In this document: piece after piece, positions 40,992-49,183 of the stretch
Layout: the number at the start of each line of letters is the position of its first letter
How positions within the stretch are numbered: position 1 is the first letter of the stretch
Source: Bradyrhizobium sp. CCBAU 51627
GTDB taxonomy: Bacteria; Pseudomonadota; Alphaproteobacteria; Rhizobiales; Xanthobacteraceae
Direction: 5' to 3'
Length of the DNA stretch: 64,000 nt
Assembly: GCF_028128765.1 (NCBI RefSeq)
Contig: NZ_LBJG01000018.1
Location: 84,499-148,498 of the forward strand
Notes under the pieces: model-generated
The model's input: only the letters and a program-made list of their open reading frames with translations
What the model was told of the DNA's origin: nothing
The model's database searches: none
Translations under genes and position numbers: made by a program

Positions 40992-41483
40992 CTACGCGCC
41001 ACCAGCGGGCATTCCGAGGCGTCCGAGCCCGGGCAGCTTGAGCGCGGGACGCCGAATGTCGAACCCGACGACTGCGCCGAAGAAGTTGATCTCCAGCCCC
41101 TCGATCCAGCCGATCTTGAGGCCGACGAATCCGGCAAGGGACGCGTAGACCCCCGTGCCTGACGGCGACACGCCGAACCATTTGTCCGCATAAGGGAAGT
41201 CCTTGCCGATTGCCGTCGGAGGAAGGACGGCGCGCAGCTCGGGGACGGAATCGAGTGCGGCCTGCACGAAGGTGTTCGAGTTCGGACCGGGCCCGTCTGG
41301 ATGAGCCGCCGCGGGCTGCAGCAGGCCGGCGCTCGATCGGTCGGCCGTCTGCCAATTGCCGCGGCCATCGGCCAGCCACCAATATCTCGCGGCAGATGCG
41401 GCGAGCGGTGCGAAGACGAGGAACAGAAAGGCGAGCAAGGGCTTCTTCAAGGGAGCGGTACGGCGGGATGTTCGCTGGGTCAT
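40992..41483 (-). pseudogene. DUF3750 protein with in-frame internal deletion (copy 2)
   Basis: 163 residues: the same exported N-terminus as copy 1 (KKPLLAFLFLVFAPLAASAARYWW) up to AAAHPD, then directly GPGPNSNTFVQAALD, LPPTAIGKDFPYADKWFG and DIRRPALKLPGLGRLGMPAG, which is the C-terminal half of DUF3750. The middle block present in copy 1 (VIRVFAARTVRWRG...) is missing, in frame, so a continuous shortened protein is still encoded. AGGTGA lies 5 nt before the ATG at 41483. Whether the shortened product folds is unknown, hence the pseudogene label. Confidence 0.7.
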
Positions 41484-41830
41484 ATAAGTCACCTGAATGC
41501 CGGCGCCATAGCCGTTTCAAAGGCCATTGGTTCCGTACGAGATCGTCGCTCATGCGGTGCGGACCGGCGTCCGACGCCAAGCCGGTTGTTCCGCAACCGC
41601 ACCAGGACTGGAGGACGCGCATGGACATGAAAGAGGCCTCGGCCATGACGGAAGCCTCGGGGCTGGCGAATGACGATGGCAAATTGGAGCAGGCTTTCGC
41701 TCGGAAGCCGGGCTCCGGGGAAGCCGCGATGCGTTGGGCCGACCAATTGCGAGAGCTGACCGTCAAGGCGCCCTTGAGCGCACTCCTTGTCGCGTTTCTC
41801 CTCGGACGCTGGATCGCGCGCCGCCGCTAG
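41294..41830. repeat. 537-bp direct repeat, right copy
   Basis: Right-hand partner of 35535-36071, same orientation and length. The left edge coincides with the deletion point inside the DUF3750 copy 2, and the right edge with the stop codon of the 69-aa gene. Confidence 0.85.
41621..41830 (+). CDS. 69-aa small membrane protein, right paralogue
   Basis: Paralogue of 35862-36071 with 14 substitutions in 69 residues and the same hydrophobic, basic end (LSALLVAFLLGRWIARRR). GACTGGAGGAC precedes the ATG. Divergent from DUF3750 copy 2, as in the left copy. Confidence 0.65.
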   Translation: MDMKEASAMTEASGLANDDGKLEQAFARKPGSGEAAMRWADQLRELTVKAPLSALLVAFLLGRWIARRR

Positions 41831-42051
41831 CGGCTGCGCTGCGAGCGCTCAAACCTCATTCGCTTTATTCGCTTTGGCGCACGTCTCGAAGCGGGCACGG
41901 CTTTTCACGACGCTCGTGCCTCCCTCACACGCATCCCAACGATGCCATCATGCGCCTGTTTTGCCCGACGGGTCAACGGATTTTCGTAAAATCCGTAAAG
42001 TCCTTGAATTTGCAACGGGCCGGCTACTGTGCATGGGGTTGTTTTCGAGAT

Positions 42052-42801
42052 TTAGCCCGGCACGAGCTCGGTCAGCGAGCGGATGATGCGGTCGGGCTTG
42101 ACGGTCGAGCCCTCGGGCAGGCCGTCGCCGTGCGCGTCGAGCCAGATCGCATAGATGCCGAGGCGCTGCGGCGTCACGACCTCCCATTCCAGATTGTCGC
42201 CGATCATCCAGGTCTCTTCGGCGGTGACGCCGAGCGCCTCCATCGCGTGCCGATAGGCGCGCTCCTCCGGCTTGCCGAAACCGTGCTCGCCCTCGATCTG
42301 GATGTGATCGAAACGATGGGTCAGCTCGAAGCGCTCCACCTTGGCGCGCTGCATGTCGGCCGCGCCATTGGTCACCAGCGCGAGCTTGACGCCGTGGGCC
42401 CTGAACGCGTCGATCGCATCGTGCGCGCCGGGGAAGACGAAGATCGCTTCCTCGCGATAGGTGGTGAAGCGGTCGGCAAGGCGATCGGCGAGATCGTCGG
42501 GCAGGGCACGATGGCCTTCAGCCGCGAGCGCGGCGAAACCGCCGCGCACCGTGAGCCGCCGTGCCTCGCCGAGCTTCATCCGCCAGATCGGCTCGGCGGT
42601 GGACCAGAACTGGCGCGCATAGGCAAGCACCGCGGTTGCGACCTGCGGCGGCGGCAGCGGCGCGAGTTCCTCGGCGAATTCCTCCGCGATCGTGTTCCAG
42701 GCGATCTCGGGCCGGCCATAGGCCGACAGGATGGTGTCGTCCATGTCGATCAGCATGGCGCGTGGGAGCGGCTTCATGACGGGCTTCATCGTCATGGCCA
42801 T
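42052..42801 (-). CDS. HAD-family hydrolase (YjjG-like phosphatase)
   Basis: 249 residues. Motif I is MLIDMDDTI (nucleophile Asp19 and Asp21), motif II is [11 protein letters not shown], motif III/IV is [19 protein letters not shown] and [11 protein letters not shown]. The layout fits subfamily I HAD phosphatases that act on nucleoside monophosphates or sugar phosphates; specificity is unknown. The start overlaps the end of hemF by 10 bp (42792-42801), so the two genes are co-transcribed. Confidence 0.85.
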   Translation of the reverse strand: MAMTMKPVMKPLPRAMLIDMDDTILSAYGRPEIAWNTIAEEFAEELAPLPPPQVATAVLAYARQFWSTAEPIWRMKLGEARRLTVRGGFAALAAEGHRALPDDLADRLADRFTTYREEAIFVFPGAHDAIDAFRAHGVKLALVTNGAADMQRAKVERFELTHRFDHIQIEGEHGFGKPEERAYRHAMEALGVTAEETWMIGDNLEWEVVTPQRLGIYAIWLDAHGDGLPEGSTVKPDRIIRSLTELVPG

Positions 42802-43691
42802 TTCACCTCCGGCGGCAGCGACGACAGGATCGAATCCACATTGCCGCCGGTTTTGAGCCCGAAGATGGTGCCGCGGTCGTAGAGCAGGTTGAACTCGACA
42901 TAGCGGCCGCGGCGGATCAATTGCTCCTCGCGGTCTTCAGGGGTCCAGGCGCTCGCGAAATTGCGCCTGACAAGCTCGGGGTAGATCTTCAGGAAGGCGC
43001 GGCCGACGTCCTGGGTGAAGGCGAGATCGGCCTCCCAGTCGCCGCTGTCGTGCCAGTCATAGAAGATGCCGCCGATGCCGCGCGCCTCTTTCCGGTGCGG
43101 CAGATAGAAATACTCGTCGCACCACTTCTTGTACTTGTCGTAATCGGCAACGCCGCTGTTCTGGTCGCAGGCTTGCTTCATCGCCGCGTGGAAGGCGAGG
43201 GTGTCCACATCCTCCTGCGTGCGCCGGCGGTCGAGCACCGGCGTCAGGTCCGCGCCGCCGCCGAACCAGGCCTTGGTGGTGACGACGAAGCGCGTGTTCA
43301 TGTGCACGGCCGGCACGTGCGGATTGCGCATGTGCGCGATCAGCGAGATGCCGGAGGCCCAGAACTGCGGGTCTTCCGAGGCGCCCGGAATCTGGGCGCG
43401 AAACTCGGGTGCGAATTCGCCATGCACGGTCGAGCAGTGCACGCCGACCTTCTCGAACAGGCGGCCATGCAACATCGACATCACGCCGCCGCCGCCGGCC
43501 GCACCGGTATGGTCGGTGCGCTGCCAGGGCGTGCGGATGAAGCGGCCGGCCGCGCCCGGATAGAGGCTTTGCGGGGCCTCATCCTCGAGCCGCTCGAAGC
43601 TCGCGCAGATGTCGTCGCGCAGATGCTCGAACCAGTTGCGGGCGCGGGCCTTGCGGTCTTCGATCGGGTTGGGGTCCAGTGTCGATGTCAT
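42792..43691 (-). CDS. hemF: Oxygen-dependent coproporphyrinogen-III oxidase
   Basis: Converts coproporphyrinogen III to protoporphyrinogen IX in heme synthesis using O2. About 299 residues from the ATG at 43691. The conserved family blocks are present: [20 protein letters not shown] (active-site entry), [46 protein letters not shown], and near the end [24 protein letters not shown]. It is next to the queD-like gene (43696) with 4 bp between, but no common pathway. Confidence 0.96.
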   Translation of the reverse strand: MTSTLDPNPIEDRKARARNWFEHLRDDICASFERLEDEAPQSLYPGAAGRFIRTPWQRTDHTGAAGGGGVMSMLHGRLFEKVGVHCSTVHGEFAPEFRAQIPGASEDPQFWASGISLIAHMRNPHVPAVHMNTRFVVTTKAWFGGGADLTPVLDRRRTQEDVDTLAFHAAMKQACDQNSGVADYDKYKKWCDEYFYLPHRKEARGIGGIFYDWHDSGDWEADLAFTQDVGRAFLKIYPELVRRNFASAWTPEDREEQLIRRGRYVEFNLLYDRGTIFGLKTGGNVDSILSSLPPEVKWP

Positions 43692-43695
43692 GCCG

Positions 43696-44061
43696 TTAGC
43701 CTTGCGGACCGTAATAAGTGCAGCTCTCATTGCAACTGTCGCGGTGGATGCTGACGCGGGTCAGCTTGCCGATATGCGCCAGCCGCTCCCAGACGAAGCG
43801 CGACAGGTTTTCCAGCGTCGGCGTGCCCAGCGCCTCGATGTTGTTGAGGAACTTGTGGTCGAGTGCGAGCCTGACCTCCTCCATCGCACGCTGGAGCAGG
43901 CCGAGATCGACCACCATGCCGGTCTTGGCATCAGGCGTGCCGCGCACCGTCACCTCGGCGCGAAAGGAGTGGCCATGGATCTCTTCGCTCGCCGCGCCAA
44001 AGGTCGTCCCCGACAGCGAATGCGCCGCCTCGAAGCGGAACGATTTCGTCAATTCCCACAT
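43696..44061 (-). CDS. 6-carboxytetrahydropterin synthase-like protein (QueD/PTPS family) with Glu in place of catalytic Cys
   Basis: 121 residues of the PTPS fold: FRFEAAHSL (first zinc His), then SEEIHGHSF (second and third zinc His), [19 protein letters not shown], and the C-terminal [15 protein letters not shown]. QueD and pterin synthases carry a catalytic Cys four residues before HGH (C-x-x-x-H-G-H). Here that position is Ser and the sequence reads E-x-x-H-G-H, the pattern described for PTPS-III proteins that take over the dihydroneopterin aldolase step in folate synthesis. It sits directly before queE-type genes, so a queuosine role would also be expected. Function therefore remains open. 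Confidence 0.85.
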   Translation of the reverse strand: MWELTKSFRFEAAHSLSGTTFGAASEEIHGHSFRAEVTVRGTPDAKTGMVVDLGLLQRAMEEVRLALDHKFLNNIEALGTPTLENLSRFVWERLAHIGKLTRVSIHRDSCNESCTYYGPQG

Positions 44062-44075
44062 CTATCCGTTCAGTC

Positions 44076-44708
44076 CTATCTGATGCCGAGCGACTTATGC
44101 GTCTGCACGCTGAGCCGCCATTGCGGATGGCGCAGGCAATAGTCGATCGCGCGCGCGGTGTTCTCGACGACCTCCGGTCCGTCCATCGGCTGCAGCGAGA
44201 AGCGCTCGAAGGCGAGGCCCTCGAAAGCTTCCGGCGCGGCGAGCGCCTGCGGATAGACCAGCTTCAGCTCATGTCCCTGCCGCAGCACGAGTTCGCTGTC
44301 GCCCTTTGGGCTGACACAGATCCAATCGAGGCCCTCGGGCGCGGCAACCGTGCCGTTGGTCTCGACGCCGATCTCGAAGCCGCGCGCATGGAGCGCATCG
44401 ACCAGGGCGGCATCGACCTGGAGCAGCGGCTCGCCGCCGGTCAGCACCACATAGCGGTTGGAGGCCGATCCTGTCCATTGCGCCGCGATCGTGTCGGCGA
44501 GTTCCGCTGCCGTGGCATAGCGGCCGCCAAGCGTGCCGTCGGTGCCGACGAAATCGGTGTCGCAGAACTGACACGTCGCGCCGGCGCGGTCTGTCTCGCG
44601 GCCGCTCCAGAGGTTGCAGCCGGCAAAACGGCAGAACACCGACGCGCGCCCGGCATGGGCGCCTTCGCCTTGCAGGGTCAGGAAGATTTCCTTGACCGCG
44701 TAGCTCAC
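44076..44708 (-). CDS. queE: 7-carboxy-7-deazaguanine synthase (radical SAM)
   Basis: 210 residues. The N-terminus KEIFLTLQGEGAHAGRASVFCRFAGCNLW and the cluster motif C-x14-C-x2-C (GCNLWSG... ATCQFCDTDF) are specific for QueE, which uses an Fe-S cluster and SAM to make 7-carboxy-7-deazaguanine in the queuosine pathway. LTGGEPLLQ and ETNGTV complete the radical SAM pattern. It lies 14 bp upstream of the queD-like gene, on the same strand. Confidence 0.92.
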   Translation of the reverse strand: MSYAVKEIFLTLQGEGAHAGRASVFCRFAGCNLWSGRETDRAGATCQFCDTDFVGTDGTLGGRYATAAELADTIAAQWTGSASNRYVVLTGGEPLLQVDAALVDALHARGFEIGVETNGTVAAPEGLDWICVSPKGDSELVLRQGHELKLVYPQALAAPEAFEGLAFERFSLQPMDGPEVVENTARAIDYCLRHPQWRLSVQTHKSLGIR

Positions 44709-44726
44709 TGGTTTCTCCTCGTCATA

Positions 44727-45185
44727 TCAATCGTGCGGGTTCCGCACCTGCCGCAGCGCTTCGCCTGCGGCCATCGCCGCGCTCATGGCGACATTGAGCG
44801 ACCGCAGCCCCGGCGTGATCGGGATCACCAGATGCGCATCCGCGGCCTCGACCACGGCGTCGGTGACGCCGGCGCTCTCGCGCCCGAATAGCAGGATGTC
44901 CGACGTCTGGTAACGGAAATCGCGGTAGTCGATGGCGGCTTTGGTGGTGAACAGCAACAGGCGGTACCCTTGGCCTCTGCGCCACGCCTCGAATTTCGGC
45001 CAGGAATCGTGCCTGACGATGCTGACATGGTCGAGGTAATCCATTCCCGCCCGGCGGAAATGCCGGTCGGAGACCGGGAAGCCGGCCGGTTCGATGATGT
45101 GGGCGGCGATGCCGAGGCAGGCGCAGAGCCTGAGAATCGTGCCGGTGTTCTGAGGGATGTCGGGTTGGAAAAGCGCGATCTGCAT
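44727..45185 (-). CDS. trmL: tRNA (cytidine(34)-2'-O)-methyltransferase
   Basis: 152 residues with the SPOUT-fold landmarks of TrmL: FQPDIPQNTGTILRLCACLG, FPVSDRHFRRAGMDYLD, LLFGRESAGV and PITPGLRSLNVAMSAAMAAGEALRQ (knotted SAM-binding region). It methylates the wobble position of tRNA-Leu. The start is the ATG at 45185; a longer frame adds sequence that belongs to the divergent promoter region of fbcF. Confidence 0.93.
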   Translation of the reverse strand: MQIALFQPDIPQNTGTILRLCACLGIAAHIIEPAGFPVSDRHFRRAGMDYLDHVSIVRHDSWPKFEAWRRGQGYRLLLFTTKAAIDYRDFRYQTSDILLFGRESAGVTDAVVEAADAHLVIPITPGLRSLNVAMSAAMAAGEALRQVRNPHD

Positions 45186-45240
45186 GGGCGTTACAGGGTC
45201 GGTTGAGGGCCGGAAATGTCTCAATAAAACATCGCTGGCT

Positions 45241-45267
45241 CGGGAATTCGTGCATTGCACGTTCCCG
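45241..45267. promoter_or_regulatory. Interrupted palindrome in the trmL-fbcF intergenic region
   Basis: Nested arms CGGGAA...TTCCCG and CGTGC...GCACG around an ATT centre, with a 2-nt asymmetry. It lies 56 bp upstream of trmL and about 200 bp upstream of fbcF, and could be an operator of either. No -35/-10 is convincing. Confidence 0.3.
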
Positions 45268-45465
45268 CGCCGTTAGCGGGCTTGCGCTCGCCCTGCAAGG
45301 GTGCCAATAGAACGATTCTGGACTGCTGTTTTCGCCTTGTTTTGGTGGGGACACGTGAAGTTCTGCCGCCGCGGGGGGGCCGCGGGCGCCGGCAGCACTG
45401 TTCCGGGGACCTTGGGGGCTCCTGGAGCGGTTCCACCGGTCGCATAAGAAGAAAGGGTTGGAATC

Positions 45466-45996
45466 GTGACGACAGCGTCTTCGGCGGACCATCCGACACG
45501 CCGTGATTTCTTATTCGTTGCAACGGGGGCGGCCGCAGCAGTAGGGGGCGCAGCCACGCTCTGGCCCTTTATCTCCCAAATGAATCCGGACGCCTCGACC
45601 ATCGCCGCCGGTGCGCCGATCGAGGTCGATCTCAGCCCGGTTGCCGAAGGACAGGACATCAAGGTGTTTTGGCGCGGCAAGCCGATCTATATCAGCCACC
45701 GCACCAAGAAGCAGATCGACGAGGCGCGCGCCGTTCCCGTGGCGAGCCTGCCGGATCCGCAGTCCGACGAGGCCCGGGTCAAGTCCGGCCATGATCAGTG
45801 GCTGGTCGTGATCGGCATCTGCACCCATCTCGGCTGCATCCCGATCGCCCATGAAGGCAATTACGACGGGTTCTTCTGCCCCTGCCATGGTTCGCAGTAC
45901 GATTCGTCCGGCCGCATCCGCCAGGGGCCCGCGCCCGCGAACCTGCCGGTGCCGCCGTACACTTTCGTTTCCGACACCAAAATCCAGATCGGCTGA
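45466..45996 (+). CDS. fbcF: Ubiquinol-cytochrome c reductase iron-sulfur (Rieske) subunit
   Basis: 176 residues. The start has a Tat-type twin-arginine signal anchor ([18 protein letters not shown]). The [2Fe-2S] ligands are CTHLGC (Cys119, His121) and CPCHGS (Cys138, His141), with the disulfide Cys124 and Cys140. Part of the cytochrome bc1 complex of the inner membrane that transfers electrons from quinol to cytochrome c. The GTG start at 45466 has AAGAAAGGG upstream. fbcH follows 62 bp downstream, the same order as described for Bradyrhizobium. Confidence 0.95.
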   Translation: MTTASSADHPTRRDFLFVATGAAAAVGGAATLWPFISQMNPDASTIAAGAPIEVDLSPVAEGQDIKVFWRGKPIYISHRTKKQIDEARAVPVASLPDPQSDEARVKSGHDQWLVVIGICTHLGCIPIAHEGNYDGFFCPCHGSQYDSSGRIRQGPAPANLPVPPYTFVSDTKIQIG

Positions 45997-46058
45997 GCTG
46001 CGGACCCGCGTCCGAAGCTTCGCGCCGTCTCGTCGTTTTATTTCCTCAGGATCGCATC

Positions 46059-48131
46059 ATGAGCGGACCATCCGACTACCAGCCGAGCAATCCGGCCCTG
46101 CAATGGATCGAGCGGCGCCTGCCGATCTTTGGTCTCATGCACTCTTCCTTCGTCGCCTATCCCACCCCGCGCAACCTGAACTATTGGTGGACCTTCGGCG
46201 CCATTCTCTCCTTCATGCTGGGGATTCAGATCCTGACCGGCGTGATCCTGGCGATGCACTACACGCCGCATGCCGATCTCGCCTTCAAGTCAGTCGAGCT
46301 GATCGTTCGCGACGTGAACTACGGCTGGCTGCTGCGCAACATGCATGCGGTCGGCGCGTCGATGTTCTTCTTCGCAGTCTACGTCCACATGCTGCGTGGG
46401 CTTTATTATGGCTCCTACAAGGAGCCGCGCGAGGTGCTCTGGATCCTCGGTGTCATCATCTATCTCCTGATGATGGCGACGGGCTTCATGGGCTACGTGC
46501 TCCCCTGGGGTCAGATGAGCTTCTGGGGCGCCACCGTCATCACCAATCTGTTCTCCGCCATTCCCTATGTCGGCGAGAGCATCGTGACGCTGTTGTGGGG
46601 CGGCTATTCGGTCGGCAACCCGACGCTGAATCGCTTCTTCTCGCTCCACTATTTGCTGCCGTTCCTGATCGCGGGCGTGGTCGTGCTGCACGTCTGGGCG
46701 CTGCACGTCGCGGGCCAGAACAATCCTGACGGCGTCGAGCCGAAGACGGAAAAGGACACGGTGCCGTTCACGCCGCACGCGACCATCAAGGATATGTTCG
46801 GCGTCGCCTGCTTCCTGCTGCTCTACGCCTGGTTCATCTTCTATATGCCGAATTATCTCGGCGACGCCGACAACTACATTCCGGCTAACCCGGGCGTGAC
46901 TCCGCCGCACATCGTGCCGGAATGGTATTACCTGCCGTTCTACGCGATCCTGCGCTCGATCCCGAACAAGCTTGCGGGCGTCATCGCGATGTTCTCGGCG
47001 ATCATCATCCTGTGCTTCCTGCCCTGGCTCGACAGCGCGAGGACCAGGTCATCGAAGTATCGCCCACTGGCCAAGCAGTTCTTCTGGATCTTCGTGGTGG
47101 TCTGCATCCTGCTCGGCTATCTCGGTGCGCAGCCGCCGGAAGGTATCTATGTGATCGCCGGCCGGGTCCTGACGGTCTGCTACTTCGCCTACTTCCTGAT
47201 CGTGCTGCCGCTGCTTTCGCGCATCGAGAAGCCGCGGCCGGTGCCGAACTCGATTTCGGACGCCGTGCTTGCCAAGACCGGCAGCAGGTCGACGCCGATG
47301 GTTTCGACCGCGATTGCGCTCGCCCTCGCAGGCACGCTGTTCGCCGCCTCGGCCGACAAGGCCCGCGCCGAGGAAGGTGGCACCAAGCCGCCGGCCAACA
47401 GCTGGTCCTTCGCGGGCCCTTTCGGCAAGTATGACCGCGGTGCGCTCCAGCGCGGCCTGAAGGTCTACAAGGAGGTCTGCTCCAACTGCCACGCGCTGTC
47501 CTACGTCGCCTTCCGCAACCTCGCGGAAGCCGGTGGCCCCGGCTATTCGGTGGCGCAGGCGGCGGCCTTTGCCTCCGACTACAAGATCAAGGATGGTCCG
47601 AACGACCAGGGCGAGATGTTCGAGCGGCCCGGACGGTCGGCCGACTACTTCCCCTCGCCCTTCCCGAACGAGCAGGCGGCGCGTGCGGCGAACGGCGGGG
47701 CGGCACCGCCCGATCTGTCACTGATCACCAAGGCACGCTCCTACGGCCGCGGCTTCCCCTGGTTCATCCTCGACTTCTTCACCCAGTATCAGGAGCAGGG
47801 CCCGGACTATGTCGCCGCCGTGCTCCAGGGCTTTGAGGACAAGGTGCCGGAAGGCGTGACCATCCCGGAGGGCTCGTACTACAACAAGTACTTCCCGGGC
47901 CATGCCATCAAGATGCCGAAGCCGCTCAGCGACGGCCAGGTGACCTATGACGACGGCTCGCCGACCACGGTTGCGCAATACGCCAAGGACGTCACCACGT
48001 TCCTGATGTGGACGGCCGAGCCGCATATGGAAGCGCGCAAACGCCTCGGTTTCCAGGTGTTCGTGTTCCTGATCATCTTCGCGTTCCTGATGTACTTCAC
48101 CAAGAAGAAGGTCTGGGCCGACTCGCACTGA
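46059..48131 (+). CDS. fbcH: Fused cytochrome b / cytochrome c1 of the bc1 complex
   Basis: 690 residues. The N-terminal 430 or so are cytochrome b, with heme ligands His96 and His110, and His197 and His211 (each pair 14 apart), and the Qo-site motif [11 protein letters not shown] hydrophobic segment with an AxA-type site ([20 protein letters not shown], near 415-445) works as an internal signal peptide, followed by cytochrome c1 with the heme-binding CSNCH at residues 474-478, NPAG-like regions and a C-terminal membrane helix ([19 protein letters not shown]). In Bradyrhizobium such a fused product is cut after membrane insertion. It forms the bc1 complex with the Rieske protein and is needed for respiration. 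Confidence 0.96.
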   Translation: MSGPSDYQPSNPALQWIERRLPIFGLMHSSFVAYPTPRNLNYWWTFGAILSFMLGIQILTGVILAMHYTPHADLAFKSVELIVRDVNYGWLLRNMHAVGASMFFFAVYVHMLRGLYYGSYKEPREVLWILGVIIYLLMMATGFMGYVLPWGQMSFWGATVITNLFSAIPYVGESIVTLLWGGYSVGNPTLNRFFSLHYLLPFLIAGVVVLHVWALHVAGQNNPDGVEPKTEKDTVPFTPHATIKDMFGVACFLLLYAWFIFYMPNYLGDADNYIPANPGVTPPHIVPEWYYLPFYAILRSIPNKLAGVIAMFSAIIILCFLPWLDSARTRSSKYRPLAKQFFWIFVVVCILLGYLGAQPPEGIYVIAGRVLTVCYFAYFLIVLPLLSRIEKPRPVPNSISDAVLAKTGSRSTPMVSTAIALALAGTLFAASADKARAEEGGTKPPANSWSFAGPFGKYDRGALQRGLKVYKEVCSNCHALSYVAFRNLAEAGGPGYSVAQAAAFASDYKIKDGPNDQGEMFERPGRSADYFPSPFPNEQAARAANGGAAPPDLSLITKARSYGRGFPWFILDFFTQYQEQGPDYVAAVLQGFEDKVPEGVTIPEGSYYNKYFPGHAIKMPKPLSDGQVTYDDGSPTTVAQYAKDVTTFLMWTAEPHMEARKRLGFQVFVFLIIFAFLMYFTKKKVWADSH

Positions 48132-48152
48132 ACGGCGCACGACACGAGAATG

Positions 48153-48180
48153 AAAAGCCCCCCCGCAAGGGGGCTTTTTT
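48153..48180 (+). terminator. Intrinsic terminator of fbcFH
   Basis: Perfect 10-bp stem AAAAGCCCCC (48153-48162) / GGGGGCTTTT (48169-48178) with a CCGCAA loop, extended by T residues, 22 bp after the fbcH stop. Confidence 0.92.
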
Positions 48181-48277
48181 GTTGGACACGCGCGTGTGTT
48201 GTCCGGCGCGATTGCCTATCGCGCGTATAGCGGCCAAAATACCGCCAACCGCCACCAGAAACGCGTCGGAGGACACC

Positions 48278-48952
48278 ATGGGAACCGCCATCACCTTCAA
48301 GCGCCCGGACGGCAAGGATGCCTCCGGCTATCTCGCCAACGCCGCGCGCGGGAACGCGCCAGGCGTGGTCGTGATCCAGGAGTGGTGGGGCCTGTCCGAC
48401 CAGATCAAGGGCTTGTGCGACCGCTTTGCGCTCGCCGGCTTCGATGCGCTGGCGCCGGATCTCTACAAGGGCAAGGTGGTGCCGTATCACGATACGGATT
48501 CCGCCAACAAGGAAATGAACTCGCTCGACTTCATGGACGCCACCACGCAGACCGTGCGCGGCGCCGCGCAATATCTGTCGCGCAACGGCGCCAAGGTCGG
48601 CCTGACCGGGTTCTGTCTCGGCGGCGCCGTCACCATCATCGGCGCGGTGCATGTGCCGGAGCTAGCCGCTGGTGTCGTGTTCTACGGCATTCCGCCGGAG
48701 CAGGCCGCCAAGCCCGCCGATATCAAGATCCCGCTGCAGGCCCATTTCGCCAACAAGGACGATTGGTGTACGCCGGAGCTGGTCAGCGGTTTCGAAAAGG
48801 CCATGAAGGGCGCCGGCAAGTCACTGGAGCTGTTCCGCTATGACGCCGAGCATGCCTTCGTCAACGAGCAGCGCCAGGCCGTGCACGACCGCGAAGCCGC
48901 CGAGCTCGCTTGGGGCCGGGCGACGGAGTTTTTCAAAAAGCATCTGGGGTAA
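48278..48952 (+). CDS. Dienelactone hydrolase family protein
   Basis: 224 residues, alpha/beta hydrolase fold. The catalytic triad can be read as Cys in GLTGFCLGGAVT, Asp in NKDDWCTPE and His in DAEHAFVNEQ. Typical reaction is hydrolysis of dienelactone to maleylacetate in chloroaromatic or catechol degradation, but many homologues have other, unknown roles and no pathway genes are here. The start ATG at 48278 has GGAGGACACC upstream. Confidence 0.9.
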   Translation: MGTAITFKRPDGKDASGYLANAARGNAPGVVVIQEWWGLSDQIKGLCDRFALAGFDALAPDLYKGKVVPYHDTDSANKEMNSLDFMDATTQTVRGAAQYLSRNGAKVGLTGFCLGGAVTIIGAVHVPELAAGVVFYGIPPEQAAKPADIKIPLQAHFANKDDWCTPELVSGFEKAMKGAGKSLELFRYDAEHAFVNEQRQAVHDREAAELAWGRATEFFKKHLG

Positions 48953-49020
48953 TTATCGGTAGCCACATCGTGGGGCGGCGCCCTTGACGCCGTCCCCGCG
49001 CCATGGTGAGTATCCGGCCC

Positions 49021-49068
49021 ATGAGCACTGCAGTCCGCCCATCCCGTCGTTGGTGGCGCACCTCCTAA
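49021..49068 (+). CDS. trpL: trp leader peptide with tandem Trp codons
   Basis: A 15-residue frame MSTAVRPSRRWWRTS ending in TAA, 115 bp before the trpE(G) start. The two adjacent TGG codons are the hallmark of ribosome-mediated attenuation of trp genes. Leader peptides of this sort in front of trpE(G) are known in rhizobia. Confidence 0.82.
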   Translation: MSTAVRPSRRWWRTS

Positions 49069-49150
49069 GAGGTGGCCGGTGCGATTTGTTTTCCCAAAAT
49101 CGTCTGAGGTCGCCAACGCAGTGCGGCGGCCTGATCGTTTGTCCTGTGTG
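49052..49150 (+). promoter_or_regulatory. trp attenuator with competing hairpins
   Basis: After the leader Trp codons, CACCTC / GAGGTG (49059-49074) can form the first hairpin, and AGGTCGCC (49108-49115) / GGCGGCCT (49126-49133) forms a terminator-type stem followed by a T-containing region (GATCGTTTGTCC). The CGGTGCG segment between them could make the antiterminator pairing with the downstream GCGGCGGCC region. Ribosome stalling at the Trp codons would choose between them. Confidence 0.65.
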
Positions 49151-49183
49151 GCGTTCCCTCGACAAGTTTCGTAAGAGGACCCC

